A DNA stretch of 64,000 bases from positions 62,001 through 126,000 of the forward strand of contig CACCBF010000003.1 in assembly GCA_902544135.1 (NCBI GenBank). Reading direction: 5' to 3'. This stretch comes from an uncultured Pelagibacteraceae bacterium. GTDB lineage: Bacteria > Pseudomonadota > Alphaproteobacteria > Pelagibacterales > Pelagibacteraceae. This document shows, piece by piece, positions 17,974 through 27,436 of the stretch (positions are counted from its first letter, which is position 1; every line of letters starts with the position of its first letter). Both the position numbers and the translations under genes were made by a program. Below the pieces are notes generated by a model. That model was not told the DNA's origin, did no database searches, and saw only the letters and a program-made list of their open reading frames with translations.

Positions 17974-18627
17974 ATGAATATGTTTAGCAAGATATTTCCA
18001 AAAATTCACGCTGAAGGGTATAAATTCCTAGTTATTGCAGGAATTATAACTATAATTTTTTATATTTTTAGCAGCTTCTTAGGTTTACTTGGTTTAGTTC
18101 TAACTATTTGGGTTTACTATTTTTTTAGAGATCCAGATAGGATTATTATTAATGATGACAATTATCTTGTAAGTCCCGCAGACGGAGAGGTGATTAAGGT
18201 TGAAGAGTCAGATGGTCCAAAAGAACTTGGATTAGAAAATAAAAAGTTTAAAAAAATTAGTATATTCATGAATGTTTTTGATTGTCATGTAAATAGAACT
18301 CCATGTAGTGGAAAAATTGAAGAAATTTTATATAAACCAGGAAAATTCGTAAATGCATCTTTAGATAAAGCAAGCGAAGACAATGAAAGAAATTATTACA
18401 AAATCAAAGATAGTCACGGTAATGATGTTGTTGTTGTTCAAATAGCAGGATTAGTTGCAAGGAGAATTGTTTGTGAGTCGAGCAAGGATCAAGATTTAAA
18501 ACAAGGTGATAGAATTGGAATGATAAGATTTGGAAGTAGAGCAGATGTATACTATGAAAATTATGAACCCCTTGTTCAAATTGGTCAAACTTCAATAGCT
18601 GGAGAAACTTTACTAGCTAAAAAATAA
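17974..18627 (+). CDS. psd: Phosphatidylserine decarboxylase proenzyme (short form)
   Basis: A 217-residue Psd of the short proteobacterial/archaeal type. Two hydrophobic segments at about 17-50 anchor it in the inner membrane. SPADGE at 67-72, the DCHVNRTP block and FGS with the self-cleavage bond Gly187-Ser188 are all present; Ser188 becomes the pyruvoyl cofactor of the alpha chain. It makes phosphatidylethanolamine from phosphatidylserine. It abuts pssA, the gene for the preceding step, with a one-base overlap. Confidence 0.95.
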   Translation: MNMFSKIFPKIHAEGYKFLVIAGIITIIFYIFSSFLGLLGLVLTIWVYYFFRDPDRIIINDDNYLVSPADGEVIKVEESDGPKELGLENKKFKKISIFMNVFDCHVNRTPCSGKIEEILYKPGKFVNASLDKASEDNERNYYKIKDSHGNDVVVVQIAGLVARRIVCESSKDQDLKQGDRIGMIRFGSRADVYYENYEPLVQIGQTSIAGETLLAKK

Positions 18628-19430
18628 TGGAACCACAAAAAAAAAAATTTAAAATCGTAAGTGATAAAAAAAGTGCGAGAGTGATCTTGCCAAACATGTT
18701 GACTTTAATAGGAGTTTGCATTGGATTAACATCTATAAGATTTGCTTTAGATGGCAGATATGAATTAGCTATTGTAGCAATTATTATCGCAGCTTTAATA
18801 GATGGGCTAGATGGAAGAATAGCCAGATTAATTAAGGGAACATCAAAAGTTGGTAAAGAATTAGATTCTTTAACAGACATGATAAGTTTCGGAGTTGCAC
18901 CTGCGTTTATCATGTTTTTTTGGAAACTAAATGCACTTGGAAAGTTTGGATGGTTATTATGTTTAATATATGTAATTTGTGTTGCTTTAAGGCTCGCACG
19001 ATTTAATGTTAATTCAGTTAGTGAGCCTTCGTGGAGAGACAATTTTTTTGAGGGTGTACCATCTCCAGCTGGGGGAATTTTAGTTCTTACACCTTTAATT
19101 ATAAGTTTAAGCGGATTTGAATTGTACAAATTAAATTATGACATAGTCACACCGTTCTTTTTTATAATAACCTCTTTTCTATTGATAAGTAAATTTCCAA
19201 CTTATTCTTTTAAAAAAATAGTTATTCCAAGAAGAACAACTATATTTCTATTATTTGGTATTGTTCTATTTTTTGGCTTATTACTTATATACACATTTAA
19301 TGTAATTGCATTGAGTGCTGTCATTTATGTATTATTGTTGCCTATAAGTTTTCTTCATTATCAAAAAATTAAAAAGCAACATGAAAATGACAGAATTCAA
19401 GATGAAGATGATCTTGAAGATATACTTTAA
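18627..19430 (+). CDS. pssA: CDP-diacylglycerol--serine O-phosphatidyltransferase
   Basis: A 267-residue multi-spanning membrane enzyme of the CDP-alcohol phosphatidyltransferase family. The signature D-G-x2-A-R-x8-G-x3-D-x3-D runs from Asp62 to Asp84. It makes phosphatidylserine from CDP-diacylglycerol and serine and hands it to Psd, encoded just upstream. The last 20 residues are highly charged. One-base overlaps link psd, pssA and the following glycosyltransferase gene into one transcription unit. Confidence 0.95.
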   Translation: MEPQKKKFKIVSDKKSARVILPNMLTLIGVCIGLTSIRFALDGRYELAIVAIIIAALIDGLDGRIARLIKGTSKVGKELDSLTDMISFGVAPAFIMFFWKLNALGKFGWLLCLIYVICVALRLARFNVNSVSEPSWRDNFFEGVPSPAGGILVLTPLIISLSGFELYKLNYDIVTPFFFIITSFLLISKFPTYSFKKIVIPRRTTIFLLFGIVLFFGLLLIYTFNVIALSAVIYVLLLPISFLHYQKIKKQHENDRIQDEDDLEDIL

Positions 19431-20341
19431 TGAAAAAAAATGTAATTGTTTCATTAGCCGATGCTAATTATTTTCCTCTATTAGATGAGCTAATTAATTC
19501 TATAAAAAAATTTAAAGAAAGTGAAAACATAGCTATTTGTGTTTTAGATGCGGGATTAACACAAGATCAAAAAGATTTATTGTCAAGAAAAGTAGATGAA
19601 ATTAAAAAAGCAGATTGGGACATTGAAGTTCCAGAGTTTAAAGTAAAAGGTAAAGAATGGTTAAAAAGTCAAGTCTCAAGGGCTTTTTTGCCAAAGTACT
19701 TCCCAAACTATAATAAATATTTATGGATTGATTGTGATGCTTGGGTGAATGATTGGGAGTGTGTAGAATTATATTTTAAAGCTTGTAACAATGGTAAATT
19801 AGGCATCACACAGACACTTGGCCCTGGATACAAAATAATGTCAAAAGTTAATTGGCTATTTGGAAAATTAGCAATTATTAAATCACAAAACTTTAAACAT
19901 GCAGTGAAATCTAAAATACCATATGATAAAGCAAGAAAATTAGCCTTTGCACCGCATATAAACATTGGTGTTTTTTCTTTGGAAAAAAATTCTCCTGGTT
20001 GGGAAAGCTGGCAGAATAATCTTAAGCAAACTTTAAAAGCAGGAAATATTTTCGGCTCTGAGGGGTTAGCGATTAATATGTCAGTATATATTGATGATTT
20101 AGCTACAGAATTTTTACCGCTTAATTGTAATTGGATTGCTAGTAATCTACTGCCAAAATATGATGAAGTTAATAACACTTTCGTTGAACCATACTTACCC
20201 AATTATAAAATAGGTATAATGCATCTTGCAGCTGGTATTTGGAAAGATGGTAAGGATATGAGGACAAACAAAAGTATTGAAATCGAGATCGAAACATTAA
20301 GAGATAAAAAAATTAATAAGAGCTTAAGGTATAATATTTAA
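19430..20341 (+). CDS. Putative glycosyltransferase with DxD motif (GT8-like)
   Basis: A 303-residue soluble protein with a GT-A-like plan: strand-rich start KKNVIVSLADANYFPLLDEL, then KYLWIDCDAWV with the D101-x-D103 metal motif, followed by NIGVFSLE and a late MHLAAGIWK. This order is that of GT8-type retaining transferases, but similarity is not close enough to name a substrate. No signal peptide or membrane segment. It sits tightly between pssA and rlmE, so it may act on a lipid or surface glycan or may simply be a passenger of the operon. Confidence 0.6.
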   Translation: MKKNVIVSLADANYFPLLDELINSIKKFKESENIAICVLDAGLTQDQKDLLSRKVDEIKKADWDIEVPEFKVKGKEWLKSQVSRAFLPKYFPNYNKYLWIDCDAWVNDWECVELYFKACNNGKLGITQTLGPGYKIMSKVNWLFGKLAIIKSQNFKHAVKSKIPYDKARKLAFAPHINIGVFSLEKNSPGWESWQNNLKQTLKAGNIFGSEGLAINMSVYIDDLATEFLPLNCNWIASNLLPKYDEVNNTFVEPYLPNYKIGIMHLAAGIWKDGKDMRTNKSIEIEIETLRDKKINKSLRYNI

Positions 20342-20953
20342 TTGAAAAAAAATAAAATTTCTAAAAACTGGATCAATAAACAAAAGAGAGATATTTATGT
20401 ACGCCAGTCAAAAGTTGACGGATATAGAGCGCGATCAGCTTATAAATTAATTGAAATAGATAAAAAATTTAAGATTTTTAAGAACGGAATGTTTATTTTG
20501 GATATTGGTGCAGCACCTGGAAGCTGGTCTCAATATGCCTCAAAAACAATAAAAAATGGAAAAATAATATCAATTGATTTAAAAGAAATATCACCGATTT
20601 ATAATGGAATCCATATTAAAGGTGACTTTACAGAGCATGATATTCAAGAAAAAATTAAAGAAAATTTAACAAAAGAATTTGATGTAGTCATGTCTGATAT
20701 GGCTGTAAATACTACTGGTATAAAGAATCTCGACTCAATTCAAACTGGAGAATTATGCAAAGAGGCAATGACATTTTCAAAAAAAGTAATTTCATCAAAA
20801 GGTTATTTCATTTCAAAAATTTTTATGGGCAGCACCTTTAATGAAATTGTCGCACTTGGAAAAAAAATATTTAAAGAAGTTAAGGTTTTTAAACCTTTAT
20901 CAAGTCGAAAAGAATCTAAAGAAAGTTTTATAATTTGTAAAAAAATTAGATAG
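20342..20953 (+). CDS. rlmE: 23S rRNA (uridine-2'-O-)-methyltransferase RlmE
   Basis: A 203-residue FtsJ-type methyltransferase. SAKL-type start RQSKVDGYRARSAYKLIEID, SAM-binding DIGAAPGSWSQ at about 52-62, and VVMSDMAVNTTG with the catalytic Asp of the K-D-K-E tetrad. It 2'-O-methylates U2552 (E. coli numbering) in the ribosomal A-loop. The start is a TTG directly after the stop of the preceding gene, with no better ATG upstream of the conserved N terminus. Confidence 0.93.
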   Translation: MKKNKISKNWINKQKRDIYVRQSKVDGYRARSAYKLIEIDKKFKIFKNGMFILDIGAAPGSWSQYASKTIKNGKIISIDLKEISPIYNGIHIKGDFTEHDIQEKIKENLTKEFDVVMSDMAVNTTGIKNLDSIQTGELCKEAMTFSKKVISSKGYFISKIFMGSTFNEIVALGKKIFKEVKVFKPLSSRKESKESFIICKKIR

Positions 20954-20984
20954 CTACTTTAATATTTTAAGGAATCATATATAA

Positions 20985-22067
20985 ATGAATATGGATCCTA
21001 TAAAAGAAGCTCTAACCTTTGATGATGTTACATTAGCGCCAAAATACTCAGATATACTTCCGTCGGAAGTTGATACCAGTATTATATTATCTAAATTTCT
21101 TAAACTAAAAATTCCGTTATTAACCTCAGCTATGGACACAATAACCGAGAGCAAAATGGCTATTGCTATAGCTAAAGCTGGGGGTATTGGCATTATACAT
21201 CGTAATTTAAATATAAAAAAACAAGTTGAGGAAATAAAAAAAGTTAAAAAACAAAATTTATTAGTTGGAGCTGCAGTAGGCACTGGTTTGAATGAGTTTG
21301 ATAGAGCAAAGGCAATACTAAAAGAAGGTATAAACATGATAGTTGTGGATACCGCACACGGACATACAAAAAAAGTCTCAGAAATGATTAAGTTTATTAA
21401 AAAAGAAAAAAATTCAAAAACTGCACTTTGCGCAGGAAACATTGCAACAGCAGAAGCAGCAAGATACCTAGATAAATTAGGAGTTGATATAATTAAAGTT
21501 GGAATAGGACCTGGCTCAATTTGTACTACAAGATTGGTTGCAGGTATTGGAGTTCCTCAATTAACTGCAATATTAAATGTTAGAAATGCTATAAAAAAAA
21601 GCAAAGTTAAAATAATATCTGACGGGGGTATTAAGTACTCTGGAGATTTGGCGAAAGCATTTGCTGCTGGTGCTGATGCGGTCATGATTGGATCTTTGTT
21701 TGCAGGTACTGATGAAACACCAGGTAAACTTATAAAAAAAAATGGAAAGTTATTTAAAAGCTTCAGAGGTATGGGATCCGTTGGAGCAATGAATAAAGGG
21801 TCTGCAGATAGATACTTTCAATCTAAACAAAAAGATAATTCCAAATATGTCCCTGAGGGAGTTGAAGGTCTTGCTAAATACAAAGGGAAAGTAAGTAAAG
21901 TTATCTTTAAATTGGTAGGTGGCTTAAGATCATCTATGGGGTATCTTGGATCTAAACAAATTAAATATTTAAGGAAAAAACCTCACTTTATAAAAATTAC
22001 AAAAGCTGGATTTTATGAAAGTATGGTACATAATGTCGATATTGTTAAAGATGAAAATAGATACTAA
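20985..22067 (+). CDS. guaB: IMP dehydrogenase lacking the CBS (Bateman) module
   Basis: A 360-residue IMPDH, against about 490 in most bacteria. The barrel is complete: [13 protein letters not shown] at the start, [22 protein letters not shown] with the catalytic Cys, [32 protein letters not shown] with the Arg-Tyr flap pair, and [11 protein letters not shown]. The tandem CBS pair normally inserted after the [11 protein letters not shown] helix is absent; the chain goes directly from about residue 90 to [11 protein letters not shown] reductase is also CBS-less, but the VAGIGVPQ, flap and EGVEG motifs are IMPDH-type and guaA is close by. It oxidises IMP to XMP. Confidence 0.92.
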   Translation: MNMDPIKEALTFDDVTLAPKYSDILPSEVDTSIILSKFLKLKIPLLTSAMDTITESKMAIAIAKAGGIGIIHRNLNIKKQVEEIKKVKKQNLLVGAAVGTGLNEFDRAKAILKEGINMIVVDTAHGHTKKVSEMIKFIKKEKNSKTALCAGNIATAEAARYLDKLGVDIIKVGIGPGSICTTRLVAGIGVPQLTAILNVRNAIKKSKVKIISDGGIKYSGDLAKAFAAGADAVMIGSLFAGTDETPGKLIKKNGKLFKSFRGMGSVGAMNKGSADRYFQSKQKDNSKYVPEGVEGLAKYKGKVSKVIFKLVGGLRSSMGYLGSKQIKYLRKKPHFIKITKAGFYESMVHNVDIVKDENRY

Positions 22068-22504
22068 TGAAAAATATTTTTAAAAAAACTATAATTATTT
22101 ATTTTCTTACAAACATATTTGTTAGTTCATTTGCAAGCGAGAGCTTTTTTGAGAAAGGTTTGACTCTTTATGAAAATAAAAAATTCGATGATGCAAAGTT
22201 TATGTTTGAAAGAAGTATTGTTTTTAATCCGAAAGACTCAAATTCATATTTATATTTAGCTAAAATTTACAATGCTAAAGAAGATCAAGATAAAGAAGAG
22301 AAAAATTTAGATGCTACTTTATTGATAGATCCCAATAATGAAGAAGCTATTTTAATGCTAATAAAAATAGGATTGGAAAAATCAAATTATTCCCAAGTTA
22401 AAGATTTATCAAAAACATTTTCTGAGGTTTGTAAAAGTTTATGCGGTGAGAATAAAAAAATTTTAGAGACACTTGCTAATCTAGAGCCAAAAAATGACTC
22501 TTGA
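22067..22504 (+). CDS. Exported TPR-repeat protein
   Basis: A 145-residue protein with a signal peptide (hydrophobic residues 7-22, cleavage likely after FAS) followed by about two tetratricopeptide repeats: [20 protein letters not shown] and [20 protein letters not shown]. Two Cys (in VCKSLCGE) near the end could form a disulphide. It would work as a periplasmic scaffold with unknown partners. It overlaps guaB's stop by one base and guaA's start by 11 bases, but its export argues against a direct role in GMP synthesis. Confidence 0.65.
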   Translation: MKNIFKKTIIIYFLTNIFVSSFASESFFEKGLTLYENKKFDDAKFMFERSIVFNPKDSNSYLYLAKIYNAKEDQDKEEKNLDATLLIDPNNEEAILMLIKIGLEKSNYSQVKDLSKTFSEVCKSLCGENKKILETLANLEPKNDS

Positions 22505-24056
22505 TAAAGGTCTTGATAAAATTTTAATTATTGATTTCGGTTCACAGTTTACTCAATTGATTGCAAGGAGAATAAGAGAGCTTGGTGTATTTTCAGATAT
22601 CGTTAGTCATAAAAAAATAAAGAATAAAGATATAAATAAAAAAATTAAAGGAATAATTTTATCAGGTGGACCTTTAAATGTTTACGATATTAAGAAATAC
22701 TCATTTGATAAAAATATTATTGAAAATGAAATACCAATACTCGGTATCTGCTTCGGTCATCAAATTTTGTCTAAAATAAAGGGTGGAAAAGTAAAACAAT
22801 CAAAACATAGAGAATTCGGTTTAGCTAATATCATCAAAAAAAATAATAGTCCGTTAATAAAAGATTATTTTAAAAATAGAAAATATGTGAAAGTTTGGAT
22901 GAGTCATGCTGATCAAATCTCCAGATTACCAAAAAATTTCAGAGTTATTGCATCTAGTCAAAATTCAAAATTTGCAATTGTGGAAAACAGCCTGCAAAGA
23001 ATTTATGGAGTACAATTTCATCCCGAAGTAACTCACACAGAGAACGGTAAAATAATAATTAAAAACTTCATTTTTTCAATTTGTAAGATTAAAAAAAATT
23101 GGTCAGTAAAAAATCAAAAAAATAAATTAATAAAAGAGATAAGAAATGAGGTTGGCAAAAATAAAGTAATATGTGCTTTGTCTGGAGGGGTGGATAGCAG
23201 CGTAGTCGCACAATTAATAAACAAAGCAATAGGAAAAAAACTATACTGTATTTTTGTAAATACAGGTCTTTTAAGAAAAAATGAGGAAAAACAAGTAGTT
23301 AATACATTCAAAAAGAGATTAAAAATTAATCTAATTTATGTAAACGCTGAAAAAGAGTTTTTAAAAAAACTTAAAAATATTTCAGATCCAGAAAAAAAGA
23401 GAAAAATAATAGGAAATCTTTTTATAAAAATTTTTGAAAGATATGCCAAGAAAATTAAAAATGTAAGATTTTTAGCTCAAGGAACTCTTTATCCAGACTT
23501 AATTGAGAGTAAATCTGTTACGGGTAGCCAAACCTCTAAAATTAAATCGCATCATAATGTAGGTGGCCTTCCAAAAAAAATGAAACTTAAATTAGTAGAG
23601 CCCTTAAGATTTTTATTTAAGGATGAAGTGAGAAAATTAGGTTTAGATCTAAATTTAAATAAAGAAATTATCTCTAGACATCCTTTTCCTGGTCCCGGTT
23701 TAGCAATAAGAATACCCGGAATCATAACAAGAGAAAAAATTAAAATTTTAAAAGAAGCTGATCATTATTTTATTACTGCTTTAAAGGAACATGGTTTCTA
23801 TAATAAGATTTGGCAAGCCTATGCTGCATTACTTCCCGTTAAGACTGTAGGTGTAATGGGAGATAATAGAACTTACGAATATTTGTGTCTATTGAGAGCT
23901 ATCACCTCTGAGGATGGTATGACAGCAGACTTTTATGAATTTAAAAAGCCTTTTATTCAAATGATTTCAAATAAAATCGTAAATAGCATAAGAGGGATTA
24001 ATAGGGTAGTTTATGATGTTACATCTAAGCCACCAAGTACAATTGAATTAGAATAA
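22494..24056 (+). CDS. guaA: GMP synthase (glutamine-hydrolysing)
   Basis: A 520-residue fused enzyme. The class I glutamine amidotransferase domain shows SGGP, GICFGHQ with the nucleophilic Cys, and [11 protein letters not shown]; the ATP pyrophosphatase domain shows [12 protein letters not shown]; the C-terminal dimerisation domain ends in [11 protein letters not shown], the family's standard terminus. It aminates XMP, the product of GuaB encoded two genes upstream, to GMP. It overlaps the TPR gene by 11 bases. Confidence 0.98.
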   Translation: MTLDKGLDKILIIDFGSQFTQLIARRIRELGVFSDIVSHKKIKNKDINKKIKGIILSGGPLNVYDIKKYSFDKNIIENEIPILGICFGHQILSKIKGGKVKQSKHREFGLANIIKKNNSPLIKDYFKNRKYVKVWMSHADQISRLPKNFRVIASSQNSKFAIVENSLQRIYGVQFHPEVTHTENGKIIIKNFIFSICKIKKNWSVKNQKNKLIKEIRNEVGKNKVICALSGGVDSSVVAQLINKAIGKKLYCIFVNTGLLRKNEEKQVVNTFKKRLKINLIYVNAEKEFLKKLKNISDPEKKRKIIGNLFIKIFERYAKKIKNVRFLAQGTLYPDLIESKSVTGSQTSKIKSHHNVGGLPKKMKLKLVEPLRFLFKDEVRKLGLDLNLNKEIISRHPFPGPGLAIRIPGIITREKIKILKEADHYFITALKEHGFYNKIWQAYAALLPVKTVGVMGDNRTYEYLCLLRAITSEDGMTADFYEFKKPFIQMISNKIVNSIRGINRVVYDVTSKPPSTIELE

Positions 24057-24066
24057 TAACTTTTTT

Positions 24067-24930
24067 ATGAAAGATCCTTTTGAAAAACTAATAGAAATTA
24101 TTCAAAAAACTAAAATTGATTGTAAATTTACCCTGCTAGATATTGGTGCGTTATCCATAGAAAATTCCAAGCCAAGATTCCATAAAATACTGGAATACTT
24201 TCCAACTAGTGAGATTATAGGATTTGAAGTTGAAAAGGAAGTATGCGATCAGATGAATTCTAAAGCTGCTAAAGGCATCAGATATTTTCCATTTGCACTT
24301 GGGGAAAATAACGAAAAAAGAAAATTATATATTACAGAAGATCCAATGTGTACTAGTCTTTATAAACCAAACGAAAAATTATTTAGTTTATATCATGAAT
24401 TACAATATATGGATTTAAAAAAAGAGACTGAAATTGAAACAATAACTCTTGATTCTTTTGTAGATGAATATTCTATCGATGCAATCGATTTTATTAAAAT
24501 AGATGTTCAAGGTGCTGAGTTAGATATTTTTAAAGGAAGTAAAAAATTATTGAATAATGTACTTAAAATAGTGTGTGAAGTTGAATTTGTGCCCCTTTAT
24601 CATAATCAACCTCTTTTTGGCGACATAACCAGGTTCCTAAGTCAGTATAACTTTATGTTTAATAAATTTTTAAGATTATCTGGCAGAACTCTTAAGCCAT
24701 TGATAGCAAATAAAGATAAATTTTTTGCGTCTCAACATATGTGGACTGATGCTGTTTTTATTCAGCACATTAACAAATTACAAAATCTAGACGATGAAAG
24801 ATTATTAAAGCTTAGTGTTTTGGCGGCTATTTATAATAGTCTTGACTTAACTTGCTTTTATTTATCTCTTTACGATAAAAGAAATTTATCTACTTTAGCT
24901 AAAGATTGGATGAGTTATTTAGATGGATAA
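24067..24930 (+). CDS. FkbM-family methyltransferase
   Basis: A 287-residue SAM-dependent methyltransferase. LLDIGALSIENSKP is the SAM-binding motif I, IGFEVEKE the acidic end of the second strand, and DFIKIDVQGAELDIFKGSKK the diagnostic FkbM block. FkbM proteins O-methylate sugars or other small groups in surface polysaccharides and secondary metabolites; this substrate is unknown. The C-terminal 90 residues are helical with conserved aromatic positions. It overlaps panB by 8 bases. Confidence 0.8.
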   Translation: MKDPFEKLIEIIQKTKIDCKFTLLDIGALSIENSKPRFHKILEYFPTSEIIGFEVEKEVCDQMNSKAAKGIRYFPFALGENNEKRKLYITEDPMCTSLYKPNEKLFSLYHELQYMDLKKETEIETITLDSFVDEYSIDAIDFIKIDVQGAELDIFKGSKKLLNNVLKIVCEVEFVPLYHNQPLFGDITRFLSQYNFMFNKFLRLSGRTLKPLIANKDKFFASQHMWTDAVFIQHINKLQNLDDERLLKLSVLAAIYNSLDLTCFYLSLYDKRNLSTLAKDWMSYLDG

Positions 24931-25693
24931 GATTAAAAAGATAACTAATAAAAAAAGAAGATCTAAAATAGTTTGTCTTACAGCTTACTCAAAAAATATC
25001 GCAGAAGAGGTTGATAAACATGTTGATATTGTTTTAGTTGGAGACTCCTTAGGTTCTGTTTTATATAATTATTCCTCAACCAAAAAAGTCTCTTTAACGG
25101 AAATGATTAACCACTCCAAAAGTGTTAGATTGGGTATCAAAAAAAGTTTAATGGTTGTTGATATGCCTTTCAAAACTTACAGCACAAAGTCTCTAGCATT
25201 AAAGAATGCTAAGAAAATTCTAAAAGAGACTAAATGTGATGCTGTAAAATTAGAAGGTGGCAAAAGGGTTATCGAGCAAATAAAGTTTTTGATTAAAAAT
25301 AAAATCCAAGTTATGGGTCATATAGGTTTACTTCCTCAATCAACAAAAAAATTCAAATCTAAGGGAAAAACCAATAGTGAAATAAAGAACTTGATAAGTG
25401 ATGCAAAGTTACTTCAAGACAGTGGAGTATTTGCAATTGTTTTAGAGTGTGTAAAAACTGAAATTGCAAAACTCATTACCCAAAAATTAAATATTCCGAC
25501 TATTGGAATTGGTTCATCTGTGTATTGTGATGGTCAAGTTTTAGTGACCGATGATTTAATTGGATTAAATCATACTAATATTAAATTTGTTAAAAGATTT
25601 TCTAATGTTAAAAAGTATATTAATGATGGTATTAAAAAGTATGCCTCAGATGTAAGGAAAAAAAAATACCCTACAAAAAAACATTCTTATTAG
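24923..25693 (+). CDS. panB: 3-methyl-2-oxobutanoate hydroxymethyltransferase
   Basis: A 256-residue PanB barrel. LVGDSLGSVLYNY binds the metal and substrate, VVDMPFKTY and AVKLEGG follow, and MGHIGLLPQS is the usual active-site loop; IGIGSSVYCDGQVLV is near the end. It transfers a hydroxymethyl group from methylene-tetrahydrofolate to 2-oxoisovalerate, the first step of pantothenate synthesis. That folate carrier links it to the glycine cleavage genes further on. panC is not adjacent. Convergent with the TerC gene, overlapping by 4 bases. Confidence 0.95.
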   Translation: MDKIKKITNKKRRSKIVCLTAYSKNIAEEVDKHVDIVLVGDSLGSVLYNYSSTKKVSLTEMINHSKSVRLGIKKSLMVVDMPFKTYSTKSLALKNAKKILKETKCDAVKLEGGKRVIEQIKFLIKNKIQVMGHIGLLPQSTKKFKSKGKTNSEIKNLISDAKLLQDSGVFAIVLECVKTEIAKLITQKLNIPTIGIGSSVYCDGQVLVTDDLIGLNHTNIKFVKRFSNVKKYINDGIKKYASDVRKKKYPTKKHSY

Positions 25694-26301
25694 AAATATT
25701 TTTTAAATTCTTCATTTATAGACAATATATCTAGATCAACTAGACCGCCAATTACCAGTTGAAGAGCAACAAGTAAGATAAACCCTAAACCCACATAAGC
25801 AATCCATAGATGTTTTTGAATATAGTTTGCAAGATAGGTTGCCATAGCACCTGTAAGCACAACCGATAATACAAGACCAAAAATCATAAAACCGAAATTA
25901 CCTTTTGCAGCTCCGACTACACCAATTACATTATCAAAACTTATTGTGATATCAGCAAATAAAACTTTATACACACTTTGAATGTATGAAGGTTCTTTTG
26001 ATTTTTTAGTAGGAGATTTAATTTTCTTTATTTCAAAAAGATCTTTTCTTAAATCATTAACAATCCAAATTAATAGCAAACCACCTAAGATTTTTATAAA
26101 GTAAAATTCAAATAAATATGTAGCAAATATTGCAAAAACAATTTTAAATATTAATGCTCCAGCTACACCCCATAAAATAATTTGTCTTCTATTTTTTGGC
26201 GCAAAATTAGCTGCAATCAATCCAATAATGATCGCATTATCTGCTGCCAAGATTATATCAATGAAAATAATCTGAACTAATATGAGTGCTTCTTCTAACA
26301 A
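25690..26301 (-). CDS. TerC-family integral membrane protein
   Basis: A 203-residue protein with about seven hydrophobic helices. The conserved acidic motifs of the TerC family are both present: IDIILAADNAIIIGL in the first helix and ADITISFDNVIGVVGA in the middle. Members such as YjbE-type proteins export manganese or help metal loading of exported enzymes; the ion here is not established. The start is a TTG at 26301 with AGG eight bases upstream; there is no ATG before the first conserved helix. Confidence 0.85.
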   Translation of the reverse strand: MLEEALILVQIIFIDIILAADNAIIIGLIAANFAPKNRRQIILWGVAGALIFKIVFAIFATYLFEFYFIKILGGLLLIWIVNDLRKDLFEIKKIKSPTKKSKEPSYIQSVYKVLFADITISFDNVIGVVGAAKGNFGFMIFGLVLSVVLTGAMATYLANYIQKHLWIAYVGLGFILLVALQLVIGGLVDLDILSINEEFKKYF

Positions 26302-26348
26302 AGTGAGCCTATAGTATTAGATATTTTAAATTATTCAATTAAAAGTAG

Positions 26349-26410
26349 TATAATTTTTTTATTGATAATTATTTTAATACATAATGAAATGCTTTTAAAA
26401 AAAATGGAGG
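26349..26410 (+). promoter_or_regulatory. Promoter -10 element and strong ribosome binding site for dctP
   Basis: A consensus TATAAT lies at 26349-26354 and a full GGAGG at 26406-26410, four bases before the dctP ATG at 26415. The -35 region (TTAAAT at 26326-26331) is weak. The strong ribosome binding site fits the high level at which SAR11 periplasmic binding proteins are made. Confidence 0.5.
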
Positions 26411-26414
26411 ATAA

Positions 26415-27386
26415 ATGAAATTCATAAAATACTTATCAATTATTTTAGTTTCATCAATTTTGTCAATTAATTCTTCTTTTGCAGAAAAATGGGACATGGC
26501 ATTAGCTTATGGTGCTAGTAATTTTCATTCTGCGAACGCTACTGAATTTGCAAAAAATGTGACTGAAAAAAGTGGTGGAAAACTTACAATAGTTACTCAT
26601 CCAGGTGGCTCATTATTTAAAGGTGGAGAAATCTTTAGAGCTGTGAGAACTGGTCAAGCTCAGATTGGAGAAAGATTTATGTCAGCTTTAGGTAAAGAGG
26701 ATCCTTTACTGGAAGTAGATTCACAGCCATTTTTGGCAACATCTTACTCAGATGCAATGAAATTATACAAAGCATCTAAAGCTGAGATCATTAAAGGCTT
26801 GGATGAAAAGGGTTTGGTATTTCTTTACGCTGTGCCATGGCCAGCACAAGGCTTATATAGTAAAAAAGAAATCAACTCTGTCAATGACCTTAAAGGTTTA
26901 AAGTTTAGAGCATATAATTCTGCAACAATTAGAATTGCTGAGTTAACAGGTATGGCGCCAACAAAAATTGAGGCCGCTGAAATTAGCCAAGCATTCTCAA
27001 CAGGAGCTGTTGAAAGTATGATCACATCTCCTACGACAGGAAAAAACTCTAAAATATGGGAAAACGGTGTGAAATATTTTTATGATATAGCAGCTTGGTT
27101 TCCAAAAAATATGGTGATTGTAAATAAAGATTCTTGGAATAAACTTGATCAAGCAACAAAAGATCTAGTAATGAAACAAGCAGCTTTAGCAGAGAGAAAA
27201 GGCTGGCAGTTATCAAAACAAGGGAATGTTGGGGATAAAAAAGCTTTAGCTAATGCTGGAATGGTAGTAGGTAAAGTAAATGCATCTCTACAAGCTCATT
27301 TTGAAAAAGTGGGTGAGACTATGGCAAAGGAATGGTCTCAAAAAGCTGGTTCAAGAGGAGCAGCCGTTTTATCAAGTTATAAATAA
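26415..27386 (+). CDS. dctP: TRAP transporter substrate-binding protein DctP
   Basis: A 323-residue periplasmic protein: signal peptide ending in SFA, then a DctP-fold body. RAYNSATIRIAELTGMAPTKIEAAEISQAF is the ligand-binding core with the Arg that contacts the substrate carboxylate, and VESMITSPTT follows. TRAP systems use an ion gradient and take up carboxylates such as C4-dicarboxylates, 2-oxo acids or sulfonates. The substrate is not fixed by sequence; the nearby 5-oxoprolinase genes make an amino-acid-like carboxylate a reasonable guess. A hairpin separates it from dctQ. Confidence 0.93.
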   Translation: MKFIKYLSIILVSSILSINSSFAEKWDMALAYGASNFHSANATEFAKNVTEKSGGKLTIVTHPGGSLFKGGEIFRAVRTGQAQIGERFMSALGKEDPLLEVDSQPFLATSYSDAMKLYKASKAEIIKGLDEKGLVFLYAVPWPAQGLYSKKEINSVNDLKGLKFRAYNSATIRIAELTGMAPTKIEAAEISQAFSTGAVESMITSPTTGKNSKIWENGVKYFYDIAAWFPKNMVIVNKDSWNKLDQATKDLVMKQAALAERKGWQLSKQGNVGDKKALANAGMVVGKVNASLQAHFEKVGETMAKEWSQKAGSRGAAVLSSYK

Positions 27387-27397
27387 TCAAATTTTAA

Positions 27398-27430
27398 TTA
27401 AGGCCACTTAAAAATATTGGGTGGCCTTAA
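27398..27430 (+). terminator. Intercistronic hairpin between dctP and dctQ
   Basis: TTAAGGCCAC at 27398-27407 pairs perfectly with GTGGCCTTAA at 27421-27430 around a 13-base loop. There is no U-run behind it; the dctQ ATG follows six bases later. It is probably a partial terminator or an RNA-stabilising 3' structure that leaves more dctP than dctQM transcript. Confidence 0.7.
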
Positions 27431-27436
27431 ATTATT

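Noticed and set aside
18617..19129. A 170-codon open frame antisense to pssA
   Set aside because: It is the mirror of a conserved membrane protein frame, has no ribosome site or family motif, and pssA is certain.
19708..20202. A 164-codon antisense frame in the GT8-like gene
   Set aside because: No start signals and no recognisable domain; the plus-strand gene has a DxD motif and operon spacing.
20975..21442. A 155-codon open frame antisense to guaB
   Set aside because: It lies wholly over the conserved IMPDH barrel and its hydrophobic composition is the usual complement of such a frame.
20985..22067. Reading the CBS-less enzyme as GMP reductase
   Set aside because: The [22 protein letters not shown] and EGVEG motifs are those of IMP dehydrogenase and guaA is nearby.
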